Assembly (NCBI RefSeq): GCF_030463565.1
Contig: NC_134644.1
Coordinates: 151,553,967-151,617,966 of the forward strand
Length of the DNA: 64,000 bases
Source of the DNA: Pelecanus crispus
Taxonomy: Eukaryota > Chordata > Aves > Pelecaniformes > Pelecanidae
Direction of reading: 5' to 3'
Under the pieces are notes generated by a model. The model saw only the letters and a program-made list of their open reading frames with translations. It made no database searches and was not told the origin of the DNA. A program made the translations under genes and the position numbers. Shown here in pieces: positions 27,436 to 38,400 of the stretch (the stretch's first letter is position 1; each line of letters begins with the position of its first letter).

Positions 27436-28140
27436 GCTATTTTTCATTAATAGTTACTTCACGATGCTTAGGCTCAGAAAACTTCTCCATGTAGGCAAAC
27501 CTGTAGTACTAGCTTCTGCCCAACACTGTGTTTTAAAGGATTGAAGGGGGTAAATTAGCAGTCTAGAGGCTCTATGGACAACTGGCAAGTCTGAGGAGAA
27601 TCAGGGGGACCACCCTTAAGCTCCTGATCTGCACAGAGGCTGGAATTGACCAAAAATGTAATGGAAGATGGTTGGAAAAACATGAAATGGATTTTAAACT
27701 GTAATTACGGAACCTGCAGGTGAGGTAGCTCAAATGATGTTTGCCAATTGCATCAATGGATCCTGCTGAGCCTAGAAACAAAAGACATCACTTGTATGGG
27801 GAAAACTTTCACCTTTAGATAACTTAGTAAAAGCTAGTAACTTATCTGTAAAAGGCTTGGTATTCAACATGAAAGCTGGTGTCCAGACAATGAAGAGCAA
27901 TACCACACAGGGTGTTTGAGGATTAATGGATTAACCATGGATTAACACAATGGCATGACAAGATTCTTTGGTTTGTTCTTCACTTGTTTCCCAGTAATAT
28001 TTACTATCTGATTCACCTTCTTGACTCCTGCTGAACATTGTGGTTACATTTTCATGGAACCATTCATCATAACTACAAAATACCGCTCATTACCGAGAGC
28101 CCAGTATTTCATATGGGAAGTTAGGATTCTTTTTATGCTA

Positions 28141-28365
28141 TCTGAATCACTCTACCTACACTGAATTCGTGTGCCATTACGTTGTATTATCCAGTTACAG
28201 AGTCTTACAGGGCCCTTCTGCAGCTCTTCATAGTTGACCTTATCTTTCCACCCATGTCATGAACAAACACTATCACCTTGTGCTCGCTACCTTTTCTAGG
28301 CTATTCATGGAAATGCTAACAGTTCAGAATCCAGAACTGAACCCTGCAGAACTAAAATTGTTCCA
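28141..28365 (-). mobile_element. old CR1 LINE relic (internal part)
   Basis: The stretch has diverged CR1 antisense landmarks in order: a gtgccattacgttgt segment, cttctgcagctcttcatag, tcatgaacaaac, and ctattcatggaaatgctaac followed by ccagaactgaaccctgcag. In full CR1 elements these lie 5' of the protein C-terminal region. The relic is heavily mutated, and the family call is from memory of the consensus. Confidence 0.6.
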
Positions 28366-28386
28366 TTGAAAGGGCTGATTATAAGT

Positions 28387-28770
28387 TCACAAAAACTGCT
28401 GTCCTCGATCAGATTGATCCAGCTTGCCCAGCACTTCGCTTTGAACAGTGGCAACCTCCCCTTCTTTGGGAGAGCAAATGAGCTCGGCTACTTTCTGCAG
28501 CCCATTCCCCAAACACACCCCAGCAGTCACTACTGTTACATCGGGGACCTCCCTGACTAGTCCTTTTAGCAGCCCCTCCACGGGCTTCTTGTCCATGAGT
28601 TTTCCTAATTGCTTCCTGAACCTGCCCACACTCTCCTCCTCCATAGCTCTCCCTGTCACCTGTGCTGAAGTCCTCCCCTATATCTCTGAAACCGCCCTCC
28701 CACCAGCCCCAGCAAGTAACACCCATTCTAGTGCCGCAAGATTGGATGAGTAACTCTCACCTTATCCACT
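28387..28770 (-). other. unassigned GC-rich open stretch, probably TE-derived
   Basis: GC-rich sequence sits between two CR1 relics, with open frames of 90-105 codons on both strands. The most protein-like is minus 28659-28387 (GRFRKQLGKLMDKKPVEGLL, then VREVPDVTVVTAGVCLGNGL). It could be the ORF1 or gag-like part of a transposon. I cannot name the family, and there are no terminal repeats that I can see. Confidence 0.35.
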
Positions 28771-28869
28771 GCCTTCATTTCGTAAGTCTTGATTGCACCC
28801 CAGCCATCTCCTCTCTAATGTGAGCAATCCTGGTTTTCCAGTCTCTCCTCTTAAGGAAGCTGATCCCTT

Positions 28870-29445
28870 TGGCCCTTTTGGTTGTCCTTCTCTAACCCGC
28901 TGTATCCTTCTTCAGACGCAGAGACCAGAACCACACACACTACCCCAGATGTGGGTGCACCAAACCAGAGCAGCAACATGGTGCCCTCTGTCATCTTCTC
29001 AGTGGCCTCCCTGAGGACAGTCACCATCTTTCTGGCTTTCCGGCTGCCACGGCACACTGAGCCGAGGTTTTCAGGGAACTGTCAATGGTGACTCCAAGAG
29101 TTTTTTCTTGAGTGGTGGCTACCAGTTGCGACTTCAGCACCATGTAAATGTGGTTTAGATTATTCTACCCAAGACATCATCTTAGCTTTGTGTATGCTGA
29201 AGCTCATGTGCCACCTTTCTACCCCCTTCCTTTTTTTGGCAATTTATTTCTGCCCTCTTTTTAGTTTTTCAACTCAGCTATTTCTGCATGTAAGAAATCT
29301 TTTATGCTATAAGCACCCAGTCTCCTCAAAAGCCTCTGGTAGGGTACTTTTTTTTAATGCTTCCTGAAAATCCAAGTACACCATATAAATCACATCACCT
29401 GCATCTATAATCCTACTCAGTAAACTTTAGGAAAAGCTCATGAGC
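28870..29445 (-). mobile_element. old CR1 LINE relic (C-terminal ORF2 and adjacent part)
   Basis: CR1-type antisense landmarks follow in order: gaccagaaccacacacac, agatgtgggtgcacc, ttttcagggaactgtcaatgg, tgactccaagagttttttc, tgaagctcatgtgccacc and, after an internal deletion, gaaaatccaagtacacc. It is much more diverged than the 33.3 kb copy. No intact frame remains. Confidence 0.75.
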
Positions 29446-31888
29446 ATTAGATGTAGCAAACCTCTAAAAATGCATCCAAACTCAGGCAGAACCAGTCCCT
29501 AACATACCAACACACAGCAAGGACAGCTTTTGTGCTTTTCTGCACAAAAAATGTCAAGGTGAAGAAGATAGACAAGTATTCTACACCATCCATGGGAAAC
29601 CCATACACCAAGAAGCCTTCCCTGAAACGTGCTGCTGCCCTTTTTCTGTCACCATCCATTATGCTGATCTGACACTGTAAGAGGTCTTGAGCATGCTGGA
29701 GAATATAACCCCATCAATGAACATTAGAAGATTTATTCCATTAAGTTTATGTTATAAAATTCAGCTGATGTAGCTGTATTACTTGGATGTGAGAAATTTG
29801 CTGCGTGGTGTTTATGTAGCTCTGTTCCACCTAGTCAACAGAAATTTTATTGATAGAGTACAAGAAAGAAATACCACTTGGAAAAGTGGTGTTGATACAT
29901 GAACTAAAGCCAGAATCTAAGTTCTATAAGTATAGATACAGCTTCAGCGAGGTACTGCATGAGATGAAACTTTTTTCCACATGTACAGTAAGTATTGTCT
30001 TTAAATAGTAAAGCAAACCACAACAAATCTGAACATTTCAGTATTTGTGCTCTTGACTTAGGTGACAGCAGAATCTCAGTAAACACCAACAACTGAAATT
30101 GGGTGGAACAGGCCGATGCACTCAGGACAGGCCCGTCAGCCTGTCATCAATGCTAACAGCATGCTATAAATGGTCTCTACAGAAAGCTGAATGCATTGGG
30201 GATCACGCATTTCACTTAATGTGTATAAACCAATGCCCTCTGAAATACTTTATGTGCTTATTAACTGACCCGTCTGGATGTGAAGCATCCACAACTGAGA
30301 TCACATGGGAGGTGACCAAGTGACACACTGATCAAAGGGGAAGAGAAACAGCCCTCAAAATTCCAGCATACCCAAATCCCTAGAAAAGCCACTAGTAGTT
30401 CACTCCTTGGATGACCAGGTATCTCAGGTCCTGGGCTGCAGATGAGGATTTCAAAGCCACGTGTATTCAGAAATTAACTGCACAAGAATATGAGGTGGGA
30501 TAATACAGTCAACTTAAGACACCACTTAGAATCCCTTGCTCTTGCTGATGAGGCAACTCTAAATGAAGGATACCAAAACCTGCTGAGAGGAAACCTATCA
30601 CTGAGTACAGATCAGAACTGATTTTTACAGTCCCCTCTTGCAGAGGCAAACTAACATTCCTCTGGAAAGAAGACAGCAGATACACGTACTACACTTCAGC
30701 CTTCAACCCATCTCAGCTTACTCTCCAAAATCTTCTCTTCAACTCAAAAGGAGAGCAATTAGCCAGTGTCATTTTCTGATTGTCACCAACCCTACTATTC
30801 AGATTGCAAACATTACAGTAAATATTTTTCTTCTAAAAACCACATTTAACAAGTTCTTGTTAATAATCTATTTTACAAACAAACAAAAAAGAAAACCACA
30901 TGTAAAGTCTACAGGTAAGACTAAGCTTAGACCCCTGCTGCAGCAAGCAAAAGCACTAATTTTACAAACCAGTCACATTCCATCTAAAAAGTGTTGGGGT
31001 TTTGCTCCTCCTTCACCTTTTGGAAGGCTGCTCCTGAACATCAGTGCTCTCTGATGGTTAGAAATTTTCATATATTATCAATCTTAAAATCTATGTTAAA
31101 TTACTCATTATCAACATCATTCTTTAGCTCAATTCATTCCGTTAACAGTGTTTACCTTGATGGTTCAGTAGAAAGCAAAAAAGGCTTTTTTTTCTGCAAA
31201 AACTAAAAAAGCCAAATGCTTCTTTCAATAGACTCTTAATTTCCCTACCTGTCCTAGGCACATTGTCCTGCATCTGTTCCACTTTATCTTTTTACCTGAG
31301 AATGATTAACATTATATAAATTATTTTAGACTTTTAAAGTTCGTGGATAATAGTAACTTCTTTTTCTGGATCATCATAGGTCAGCATTCACTTTTTCCAC
31401 AATTGTATACCTTGTAACTACCTAACCCGTATTTTGGTTTTGTGTTGCTTTCAATTGGTAAGAATTTCTTCCGTAAATTGTGTGCTTACAGGGTTGCAAC
31501 TGCAAACCCTTGTTCTTTAAATTGTTGTTGTACTTATTTGACTCTCTAGTTCTTAGGATCACCCAATTCTTTATGTGTAGTACTGTAACCCTCTTCTGCA
31601 GTGCTAATGCCTCCCAACTCTTCATCACTACCAAACTAAAACAGTAAAGTTTTCATTATTACCCCAAGATCTTTAAGTATTTAGTAAGACTGGTCTCAAG
31701 ATAGATCTTCAAAGAACTAATTTTATAATATTTTATACTCAGATTTGATGCATTTTCTTTTCAATATTACCATAGTATGTCTCTAGTTACTTCCCCATTC
31801 TCTTTACAATTCTGGTGTTATCCCTATCTTTTCAGCACAATAACAATTTCCTCTGCAGCAGCTGATCAAAGACTTTAGCGTTGTCTAG

Positions 31889-31907
31889 AAAAAAAAAAAA
31901 AAAAAAA
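31889..31907. repeat. A19 homopolymer
   Basis: 19 consecutive A, about 130 bp before the CpG island starts. Confidence 0.95.
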
Positions 31908-32377
31908 GAGAACTACTCCAAGTCCCTTAAAAACAGTAATTACTTTATCAAAGGCAGTTTTGAGGTCAGGTTAAGAAACCTCTTCTGGCAAAAATATGCA
32001 TTGCCTTTTAGTTTCACTTGTTTCCTCCTAGAAAGTATGTTCCAAAGCAGCACGCCGCGGGGCTGACACCTACTACCGTGCTGCAGGCGGGCAGCCGCTG
32101 CCCCGTCTCTCCCGCCCTCCCTTCCCGTGACGGAGGCCGGCAGCGCCCTCGCCGCTCTCCCATCAAACGCCTTCCCACCAAAACAGCACCGACTGCGCTC
32201 CGCCTCACCAGGTCTCGGCCCGGGCACGCCCAGGCCCCGCGTCGCTTTCGTCGCCGCTTGCGGTGCCTGTGGCCGCCGGCCTCCCCTCCCCCGGGCCGCC
32301 CTGACCCCCAGTGCGCTACCGCGGCGCCCTCGGCCCCGCTCCCGCCCGAGCCGCCGCACGCCCTCAGGGCGGGCCGG

Positions 32378-32427
32378 GCCGCTGCCGCTGCCGCTGCCGG
32401 TGCCGGTGCCGGTGCCGGTGCCGCTGC
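32378..32427. repeat. GC-rich hexamer repeat (gctgcc / ggtgcc)
   Basis: About eight tandem hexamers lie within the CpG island, the first group gctgcc and the second ggtgcc. They account for the Arg-Cys or Gly-Thr dipeptide runs in the spurious frames here. Confidence 0.9.
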
Positions 32428-32600
32428 CTCCCCCGACGCTGCTCCTCAGCCCGCGGCGCGGCGGGCGCGCAGTGCGGCAGGGCCCGGGCCCGGGCCCGCC
32501 ACACACACCGGCGGGCGGGCAGCGCCCTCCCCTCTCCTCACAGACGGAACGACCGACACCGCCCCTCCCCCCACAGACCGACACCGTCGCTCTCCCCCCC

Positions 32601-32620
32601 GGACGGACGGACGGACGGAC
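32601..32620. repeat. (ggac)5 microsatellite
   Basis: There are five perfect ggac units in the CpG island, with related imperfect units about 30 bp further on. Confidence 0.9.
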
Positions 32621-32687
32621 GCGGCCCCTCTCCCCCCGGACAGACCGACGGACGGGCACGGGCGCGGCCCCCCCTCCCCCGCCCTAC

Positions 32688-33000
32688 CTGCCACTCGGCG
32701 GCGGCCGGGCACGCAGAGGGCGCGCGGGGTCGGGCGGGCGAGCGAGGGAGGGAGCGGACGGGGGAGGCAGAGGCGCGGCGGAGAGGCCGCGCGCGCCCCC
32801 TGCTGGGCGGAGGCCGCCGCCGCCGGGCGGCCTGTGGCCGGGGGCTCCCGCGGCGGAGGGGAGGGAGGAGAGCAGGGGAGGGAGGAGAGCAGGGGAGGGA
32901 GGGAGGGCCGCATCCCGCCGCCTCAGGCGCTCCTCTCCCACCGAGAGCGGCCGGGCCGCCTTCCCAGGAAGGGCTCTGCCCTGGGGGCGCCTGCCGCGGG
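32688..33000 (-). other. ANKRD46: candidate noncoding first exon of ANKRD46 (3' end defined, 5' end not)
   Basis: The right-hand limit is arbitrary because no transcription start can be read. The left-hand limit is the donor-like minus-strand sequence gcag|gtaggg. The coding exon at 19835 begins with an acceptor and a short 5'UTR, so at least one upstream noncoding exon must exist, and this island is the obvious place for it. Other donors in the island cannot be excluded. Confidence 0.4.
32862..32907. repeat. 17-bp tandem repeat leading into a G-quadruplex motif
   Basis: Two perfect copies of agggaggagagcagggg (32862-32878 and 32879-32895) are followed by agggagggaggg. The string ggggagggagggaggg (32892-32907) fits the four-run G-quadruplex pattern on the plus strand, in the promoter island. 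Confidence 0.85.
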
Positions 33001-33321
33001 CCGCCGCCGGCGGCAAGGGGGCCATCCCGGGCCGGGGGAGGAGGCGGGCGGCGGGGCCGGCGATCCTCACAGGGCTGCCGCCTCCCCGGAGCCGGGCTGG
33101 GTGAGGCGCGGCCTCTTCCATCGCCGAAAGGAAGCCGTTTGCAGCCCTGCCTCTGTGTTTTGAATCATTTTGCCAGTCGGTGTGTAGAAGGCCCCCGGCA
33201 GCAGGGGGGAAATTGAGTTCTGCAAGGACCGAGAGCAGCGGACACAGCCCACGGCGGGCGGCAGCCGCCTCGGCGGCGGGTAACGGGGCTTACCCCGGCC
33301 CCCGCAGCCTTGGCCGAGTCA

Positions 33322-34100
33322 TGGACTCATAGAATGCTTTGGGTTGGAAGGGACCTTTAGAGGCCATCTAGCCCAACCCCCCTGCAGTGAGCAGGGACAG
33401 CTTTAACCAGATCAGGGTGCTCAGAGCCCCGTCCAACCTGACCTTGAATGTTGCCAGGGATGGGGCCTCCACCACCTCTCTGGGCAACCTGTTCCAGTGC
33501 TTGACCACCCTCAATGTAAAAAATTTCTTTCTTATGTCTAGTCTAAATCTATTCCTCTTTAGTTTAAAACCATTACTCCTTGTCCTGTCACAACAGGCCT
33601 TGCTAAAAAGATTCTCCCCATCCTTCCTGTAGGCCCCCTTTCAGTACTGGAAGGCCGCAATAAGGTCTCCTCGCAGCCTTCTCTTCTCCAGGCTGAACAA
33701 CCCCAACTCTCTCAGCCTGGCCTCACAGGAGAGGTGCTCCAGCCCTCGGATCATTTTGGTGGCCCTCCTCTGGACCCGCTCCAGCAGGTCCATGTCCTTC
33801 TTGTGCTGAGGGCCCCAGAGCTGGACGCAGTGCTCCAGGTGAGGTCTCACCAGAGCAGAGCAGAGGGGCAGAATCACCTCCCTCGACCTGCTGGCCATGC
33901 TTCTCTTGATGCAGCCCAGGATACGGTTGGCTTTCTGGGCTGCAAGCGCACATTGTTGGCTCATGTCCAGCTTTTCACCCACCAGTACCCCCAAGTGCTT
34001 CTCTGCAGGGCTGCTCTCAATCCCTTCATCCCCCAGCCTGTACTGATACCGGCGGTTGCCCCGTCCCAGGTGCAGGACCTTGCAGGACAAGACTCTTGTC
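33322..34100 (-). mobile_element. CR1 LINE, young, 5'-truncated, minus orientation
   Basis: The left end carries the CR1 3'-terminal sequence (catagaatgctttgggttgg on the plus strand, the familiar avian CR1 end). On the minus strand a 149-codon frame (34090-33641) encodes the C-terminal part of the CR1 ORF2 reverse-transcriptase protein. It is recognisable by [56 protein letters not shown] and [20 protein letters not shown]. That frame meets a stop just after AAFQY, where intact CR1 proteins as I recall them continue, so the copy is not functional. The element is truncated at its 5' end near 34100, typical of LINE insertion. Its few mutations suggest a fairly recent insertion between the ANKRD46 CpG island and the SNX31 3' end. 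Confidence 0.95.
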
Positions 34101-34135
34101 CTGCCTCAGTCTGCACTAGGAGCAGGACAAGAGTC
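34091..34135. repeat. perfect 14-bp inverted repeat with 17-nt loop at the CR1 5' edge
   Basis: The arms are gactcttgtcctgc (34091-34104) and gcaggacaagagtc (34122-34135), exactly complementary, with a 17-base spacer. The right arm also repeats, in direct orientation, gcaggacaaga at 34082-34092. The structure sits where the CR1 coding similarity stops. Confidence 0.9.
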
Positions 34136-34400
34136 AGGAATCAGCAGAGAAGGAGGCACAGAAACGGGACAGCAGGGATGCAATGATAGCCAGGAAAACA
34201 ATGGCTGGAGAAGGGACAACAGCTTTAATGAAGAGAACAGGTCTCTGATTTATACGGGGGAGTGGGGGGGAAATCCAGAGATTTTAACAGTTCACTGTTG
34301 AATAAAGGAAACGCCACGAAGCTGTCAAAACTCCGCCTCTCAGGGGTGCTTTATTTCTGACACTGCCATGTGTGACCCCATAACACCACAAAATCAGCAA
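34136..34400. other. unassigned segment next to CR1
   Basis: The segment is moderately GC-rich with long purine runs and a G-rich tract (gggggagtggggggg). It contains both aataaagg and tttatttc strings. It could be part of another, older insertion such as an LTR, but no terminal repeats, primer-binding site or frame was recognised. No function is proposed. Confidence 0.3.
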
Positions 34401-35291
34401 GCTAAAAATTCAGGCAGGAGTACAGTTCCTCTGTCTCTTCAGCACCAAGGTAATGGAGAAAAACGTTAAAAAAAAAAGGGGGGGGGGGGCTGAAGTTAAT
34501 TGACTTCCCCCAAAATATTAGTGGGGCACCTTTTTTTTTATTTATTTTCCTGCCCCTGTTCTCACACCTGGTTGTGCCTTTCAAAGCAAGGACAGTAAGA
34601 ATCAAAGATCATTCAAGCCCAGTATAGAGTATCATGGGTTAGGCACTTTAGCCTTCTTGCAGTAGCAAATAACTTAGTGATGTGGTTAAAGGTGTATCTA
34701 CCTTTATCCAACTGCATCAGGTACTTGCTTACCCCAGTGCCATCAGTACAAAACCAGCTCAATTCCTGATGCACAGTTACACACATTCAACCGATAGCCC
34801 TCCCCGCTGCTCTGCCAGAGAGCACATTAATACCTCCATCCTCCAAAGCGTGGCAGCTTTTGAATCAGCACTGATGGGATCTCAAGAGGTCGATAAGGGC
34901 ACCACAACGGTCTGTTCGGCTGGAAAGGAATGACTGGTCCTGGTGAGGCAAACGATCATAGGAAACACGTGCCATTTACAGACACTGTCTAGGTGGCAAT
35001 AGCCTGCTCGGCCATCACACTAATTACACCAGAAACATTATAAACCAATATGTGAATACTTTTTCCTCCTCAAACATTGTAGCACTGTTTCTAATTAACT
35101 TTCTGCCCCAACAATTTCAGTCTGGGTGGAAAAATAGCCAAAAAGCATGTATGCAAGATGTCTCCAGATTCTCAGCACCCATTCGAACTGGTTCTCTAGA
35201 GTTGTAAATACTATAAAAAACACTGCAAAGGCAAGGAATTACACTGAAGATTTTTTTTTTTTTTGCCCTTATTCAATGTTTCAACAACGGG

Positions 35292-35297
35292 TTTATT
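35292..35297 (-). terminator. candidate SNX31 poly(A) signal
   Basis: AATAAA is read on the minus strand about 46 bases after the SNX31 stop. A T/GT-containing stretch follows. It is only a candidate, because such hexamers are common in AT-rich DNA. Confidence 0.4.
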
Positions 35298-35342
35298 ATT
35301 CCCAGACAATTCATTTTGAAAGACAGTATCTAAAATAAATTA

Positions 35343-35438
35343 TCACAGGTCCTCTTCTCTTATTTTCTCAAATACAGAGTCGTCTTCATTTGGCCTAACC
35401 AAAAATCTTTTCCTTGATATAAAACCCGAATGAAATAC
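35343..35438 (-). other. SNX31: SNX31 last coding exon and stop
   Basis: The acceptor is ttttttcactgcag. It encodes VFHSGFISRKRFLVRPNEDD and then SVFEKIREEDL, ending in TGA at 35345-35343. The acidic end (EEDL here, DEDL or EEDL elsewhere in the SNX17/31 pair) supports the frame. A minus-strand AATAAA at 35297-35292 is a possible poly(A) signal for a very short 3'UTR. Confidence 0.93.
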
Positions 35439-38400
35439 CTGCAGTGAAAAAAATAAACAGTTAAGAATACATGCATTTCAGTAATTGCAGATAGATACAA
35501 ACATAAGCTAGAAAATCTGACATGTTACTGTTCAGGTGCAGTGGTTGATCTCTTTATGTTGGCATTTCCAAGAGACCAGATTTTTTCCTGCTGGACTAGG
35601 GCATAAGAACAGTTGTTTCTGCTCTTAAGCTTTATTGCAATGTACTAAATGTGGTGCAGATCGAATGGCAGTTCCAAATGTGCTAACATGGATGTTATTT
35701 GGCATTATAGTGGCCACAAGGACATATGTACAGCTACTTTAACTGCCTACTAAGTTTTCTGAATTAGGCTGACTATCGTTAATCACAAATTCTTAACTTT
35801 AACCGTAACACCTGCACAAATGATACCTTTCAACTCTACTTTTCCTAAAGATTGCCACGTACTGTCTGAAACTTCCTAACACCGTATCACCCGGCAGGTA
35901 TAAGCAGGCAAACTATAAGCACCCAAGGTACAAGCAGGCAAACTATACCCTTACATTGCATGTATCTGCAGTTTTCTGTTGCACTAGGAAAATTTATGGC
36001 ACAGATTTTTCTTCTGCCTCTTGCAACATGGTATTTTGATATGTATGTAAAGCAAATGTCCTGAAAAACCCTACTAAACGTGTCCATCACAAAGCTATGG
36101 CAACCATGCTGCAATAACTAACATTAAGGTTTTAGAAAACTGGAACTAAATTTTGCATAGATTATCTCTGTAGAAGTTATTTCATATCTCTTTTTTCAAG
36201 ATTTCTGGAAGACATAACAGCAAAATTGCCTAGATGCAGGCACATCCTACAGCACAGCCTTGCTATCTGCAAAGTCCACCTATTGCATAATAGTTAAATC
36301 ATTTTTACCTCAATTTAAAAGATTGTTCTTGATTTTTCCTACTAAATCTTACTGCTGCACTAGATTGATTCAAACAAGAATTTACAGGCTGTTATGCTGA
36401 TCTAGTAGTATCCGTATACTGCTACAGGATCACAAAGAAAACCAAAGTTTAGTTTTTCTTCTCATGAGTCAGCAGAAAATATTTGGCAGAAGTTTTCAGA
36501 GTCTTTGGACAGTAGTCAGTTAAACTTTCCACCAACTCGGAGCAAAGACTTGTAAGACTCTTGGGGATACTAACAGCAAAATTATAAAGACCCAACTCAA
36601 ACAACACTTTTTCAAATGAGAATATGCGAAGATATACTCCTAATACATTTTTCAAGTGTCTTGCAAAGAGAAATAGAGGAAGAGAAAAGGGAAGTCTCAA
36701 AGCTGGGATTGCAATATTAAGGTTCTTGAGAAGTTAGCTAAGCCTGGTTTAAGATTTTATATTGTTTGTTTAGTAACACAGCTTGGTGCATGAAGACCTA
36801 AACCAGTTTAAACTTGCTGTATAAAATGAGGCATAGCATGCCATACTATCACTGTTTAACGCAACAGCATACCTCGACTTCCTTTAACAAACAACTCCAT
36901 TCTAATTATCAGCTGTATCTTTCTTAGTTCACCGAGTTTCATATCAGCAGCCAGACACTGCACCAGCAAGACACAGCTGATAAGCTCGGTGGTTTCATGT
37001 TGCTCTGTCCAAGGCTGCTCTCTTCACAAAAATTCAGAGGGAGTATTCACAGTCCATCTTGCTCAGAATCAAGGAGGTATTTTAAAGTATGTTCAAGTAA
37101 GAACAATTGCCTCAAGACCAAAGTGCCACACAACTTAATCCTTGCTAAAGTTGTACCACAGTGAGGCCACTGAACTGCATCCTTCAGTCTTCATCACAGA
37201 TGCTAGTCTATTCAGAAAGTGTTGTCTCCCTTATTATAATTTGCAAGTTATTTGTGAATACTGAAGGCCACACCTAACCTAGAATCCTTTCTCCAGCAGT
37301 GACAAGGACAGAGCACTTCAAAGAAAGGGGCAAGAAAGCCCACCACACAGGTTAATACATTTGCTTATTGAAGAGCAGTTAGAGATTGGTTTCATGCTGT
37401 TTCTGAAGATATAGCAACATTACTTTTTTCTGAATCCAGATTAGATTCTTGTTTTCTCCTTTAGAAATATTTCCCCTTTGGCCAATCACACACTGTAATA
37501 GAGGTATTTATTTTCATTCCCTTTACATTATCCCCTTTCCATTTATTTATTATCTCATATTCCACAAATGGCTTGGAAAAGCAACATCTTTCAGCCATTT
37601 AGCTATTCAGGAACTATTAGCTATGAATACTGATTCCAGCAAATGAACTTGGAATTACATCTTTTACACAATAGGAATGTATGTGTATAGATAAGTAACA
37701 TGACAAATTTTGCAAATAGGTACAATTCCCAGCTACAGGGAAAAATGAATGCATAAACAGTCCCAGTGCAGAATCCAAGTGCAAGTCTAAACTACATCAG
37801 CAGCTGCATGTGGATATACACACATGATCTCTGTATAAATTCTGGTTTTCTGCAAACTTCAAAGGTCTCATTCAGAAACACTTGCAAAAAGCAAATAAAA
37901 TGAAGCAACTTGTCATTAAACCCATGAAACTACAATAAAATTTTTATTCAGATATGTTTCTTGCCATCTTCTTCCTTCCAAAATTCATGTTTAGCTCCTT
38001 TGCCTACCCAAAGAAGTGCCCATTAAATTTGTTAGGAGTCTCCCTAACCAGAAAAAACACAGGTTGGGCTAAACACCACAGCAAGCAAGACAACCTGTGT
38101 TTATGTTTTGGAGACACCCTCTGACTTACAAACCTGCTTTTGTTGGATGCTGGATTTCTCACTATTTTTCATGGATTCAGGCATCTTGATCTCCTAAAGA
38201 GATTGAAAAATTTAAATTTACAATAAGCTTAAGTGCTCCAATAAAATACACTGAGCAAATCAGCATTCAGCTAAACCCAGCAGAAACAGTGTAGGAAATG
38301 ATCTGGTATATTTACCCTTCTCTCATAATTCTGTTCTAGTCCAAGCTACCTGAGTACTATCAACAGCTGAACAGTTAAGTAATGAATGCTCATCTTCATA

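Larger units (their letters stand above)
19836..32687 (-). other. probable first intron of ANKRD46 (about 12.9 kb)
   Basis: It runs between the CpG-island donor candidate and the acceptor at 19836. It holds the CR1 relics, the A and TA tracts, the CpG-containing patch at 26.0-26.3 kb and the open GC-rich stretch at 28.4-28.8 kb. The remainder is AT-rich and unassigned. Additional noncoding 5' exons may lie here but cannot be read from sequence. Confidence 0.5.
32040..33320. promoter_or_regulatory. CpG island, probable ANKRD46 promoter
   Basis: This is the only strongly GC-rich, CpG-dense block in the window, standing out sharply from AT-rich flanks on both sides. It lies 12-13 kb upstream of the ANKRD46 start codon and about 2 kb beyond the SNX31 stop codon, so it most likely serves ANKRD46. 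A minus-strand donor (gcag|gtaggg, 32688/32687) inside it could end a noncoding first exon, spliced to the acceptor at 19835. The island also contains several short GC-rich tandem repeats. Large open frames on both strands here (up to 381 codons on the plus strand) are products of the base composition. They overlap each other and look like low-complexity Pro/Arg/Ala/Gly. Confidence 0.85.

Noticed and set aside
32018-33216. Open frames of 381, 325 and 301 codons on the plus strand and 239, 155 and 145 codons on the minus strand
   Set aside because: All lie in the CpG island, overlap in all phases, and encode Pro/Arg/Gly/Ala low-complexity strings produced by GC-rich repeats. Absence of AT-rich stop codons explains their length.
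33641-34090. 149-codon minus-strand frame as a host gene
   Set aside because: It is the C-terminal part of CR1 LINE ORF2, part of a 5'-truncated retrotransposon with the typical CR1 3' end, and it meets a stop early.
33734-34186. 150-codon plus-strand frame
   Set aside because: It is the antisense of the CR1 ORF2 segment and has no independent support.
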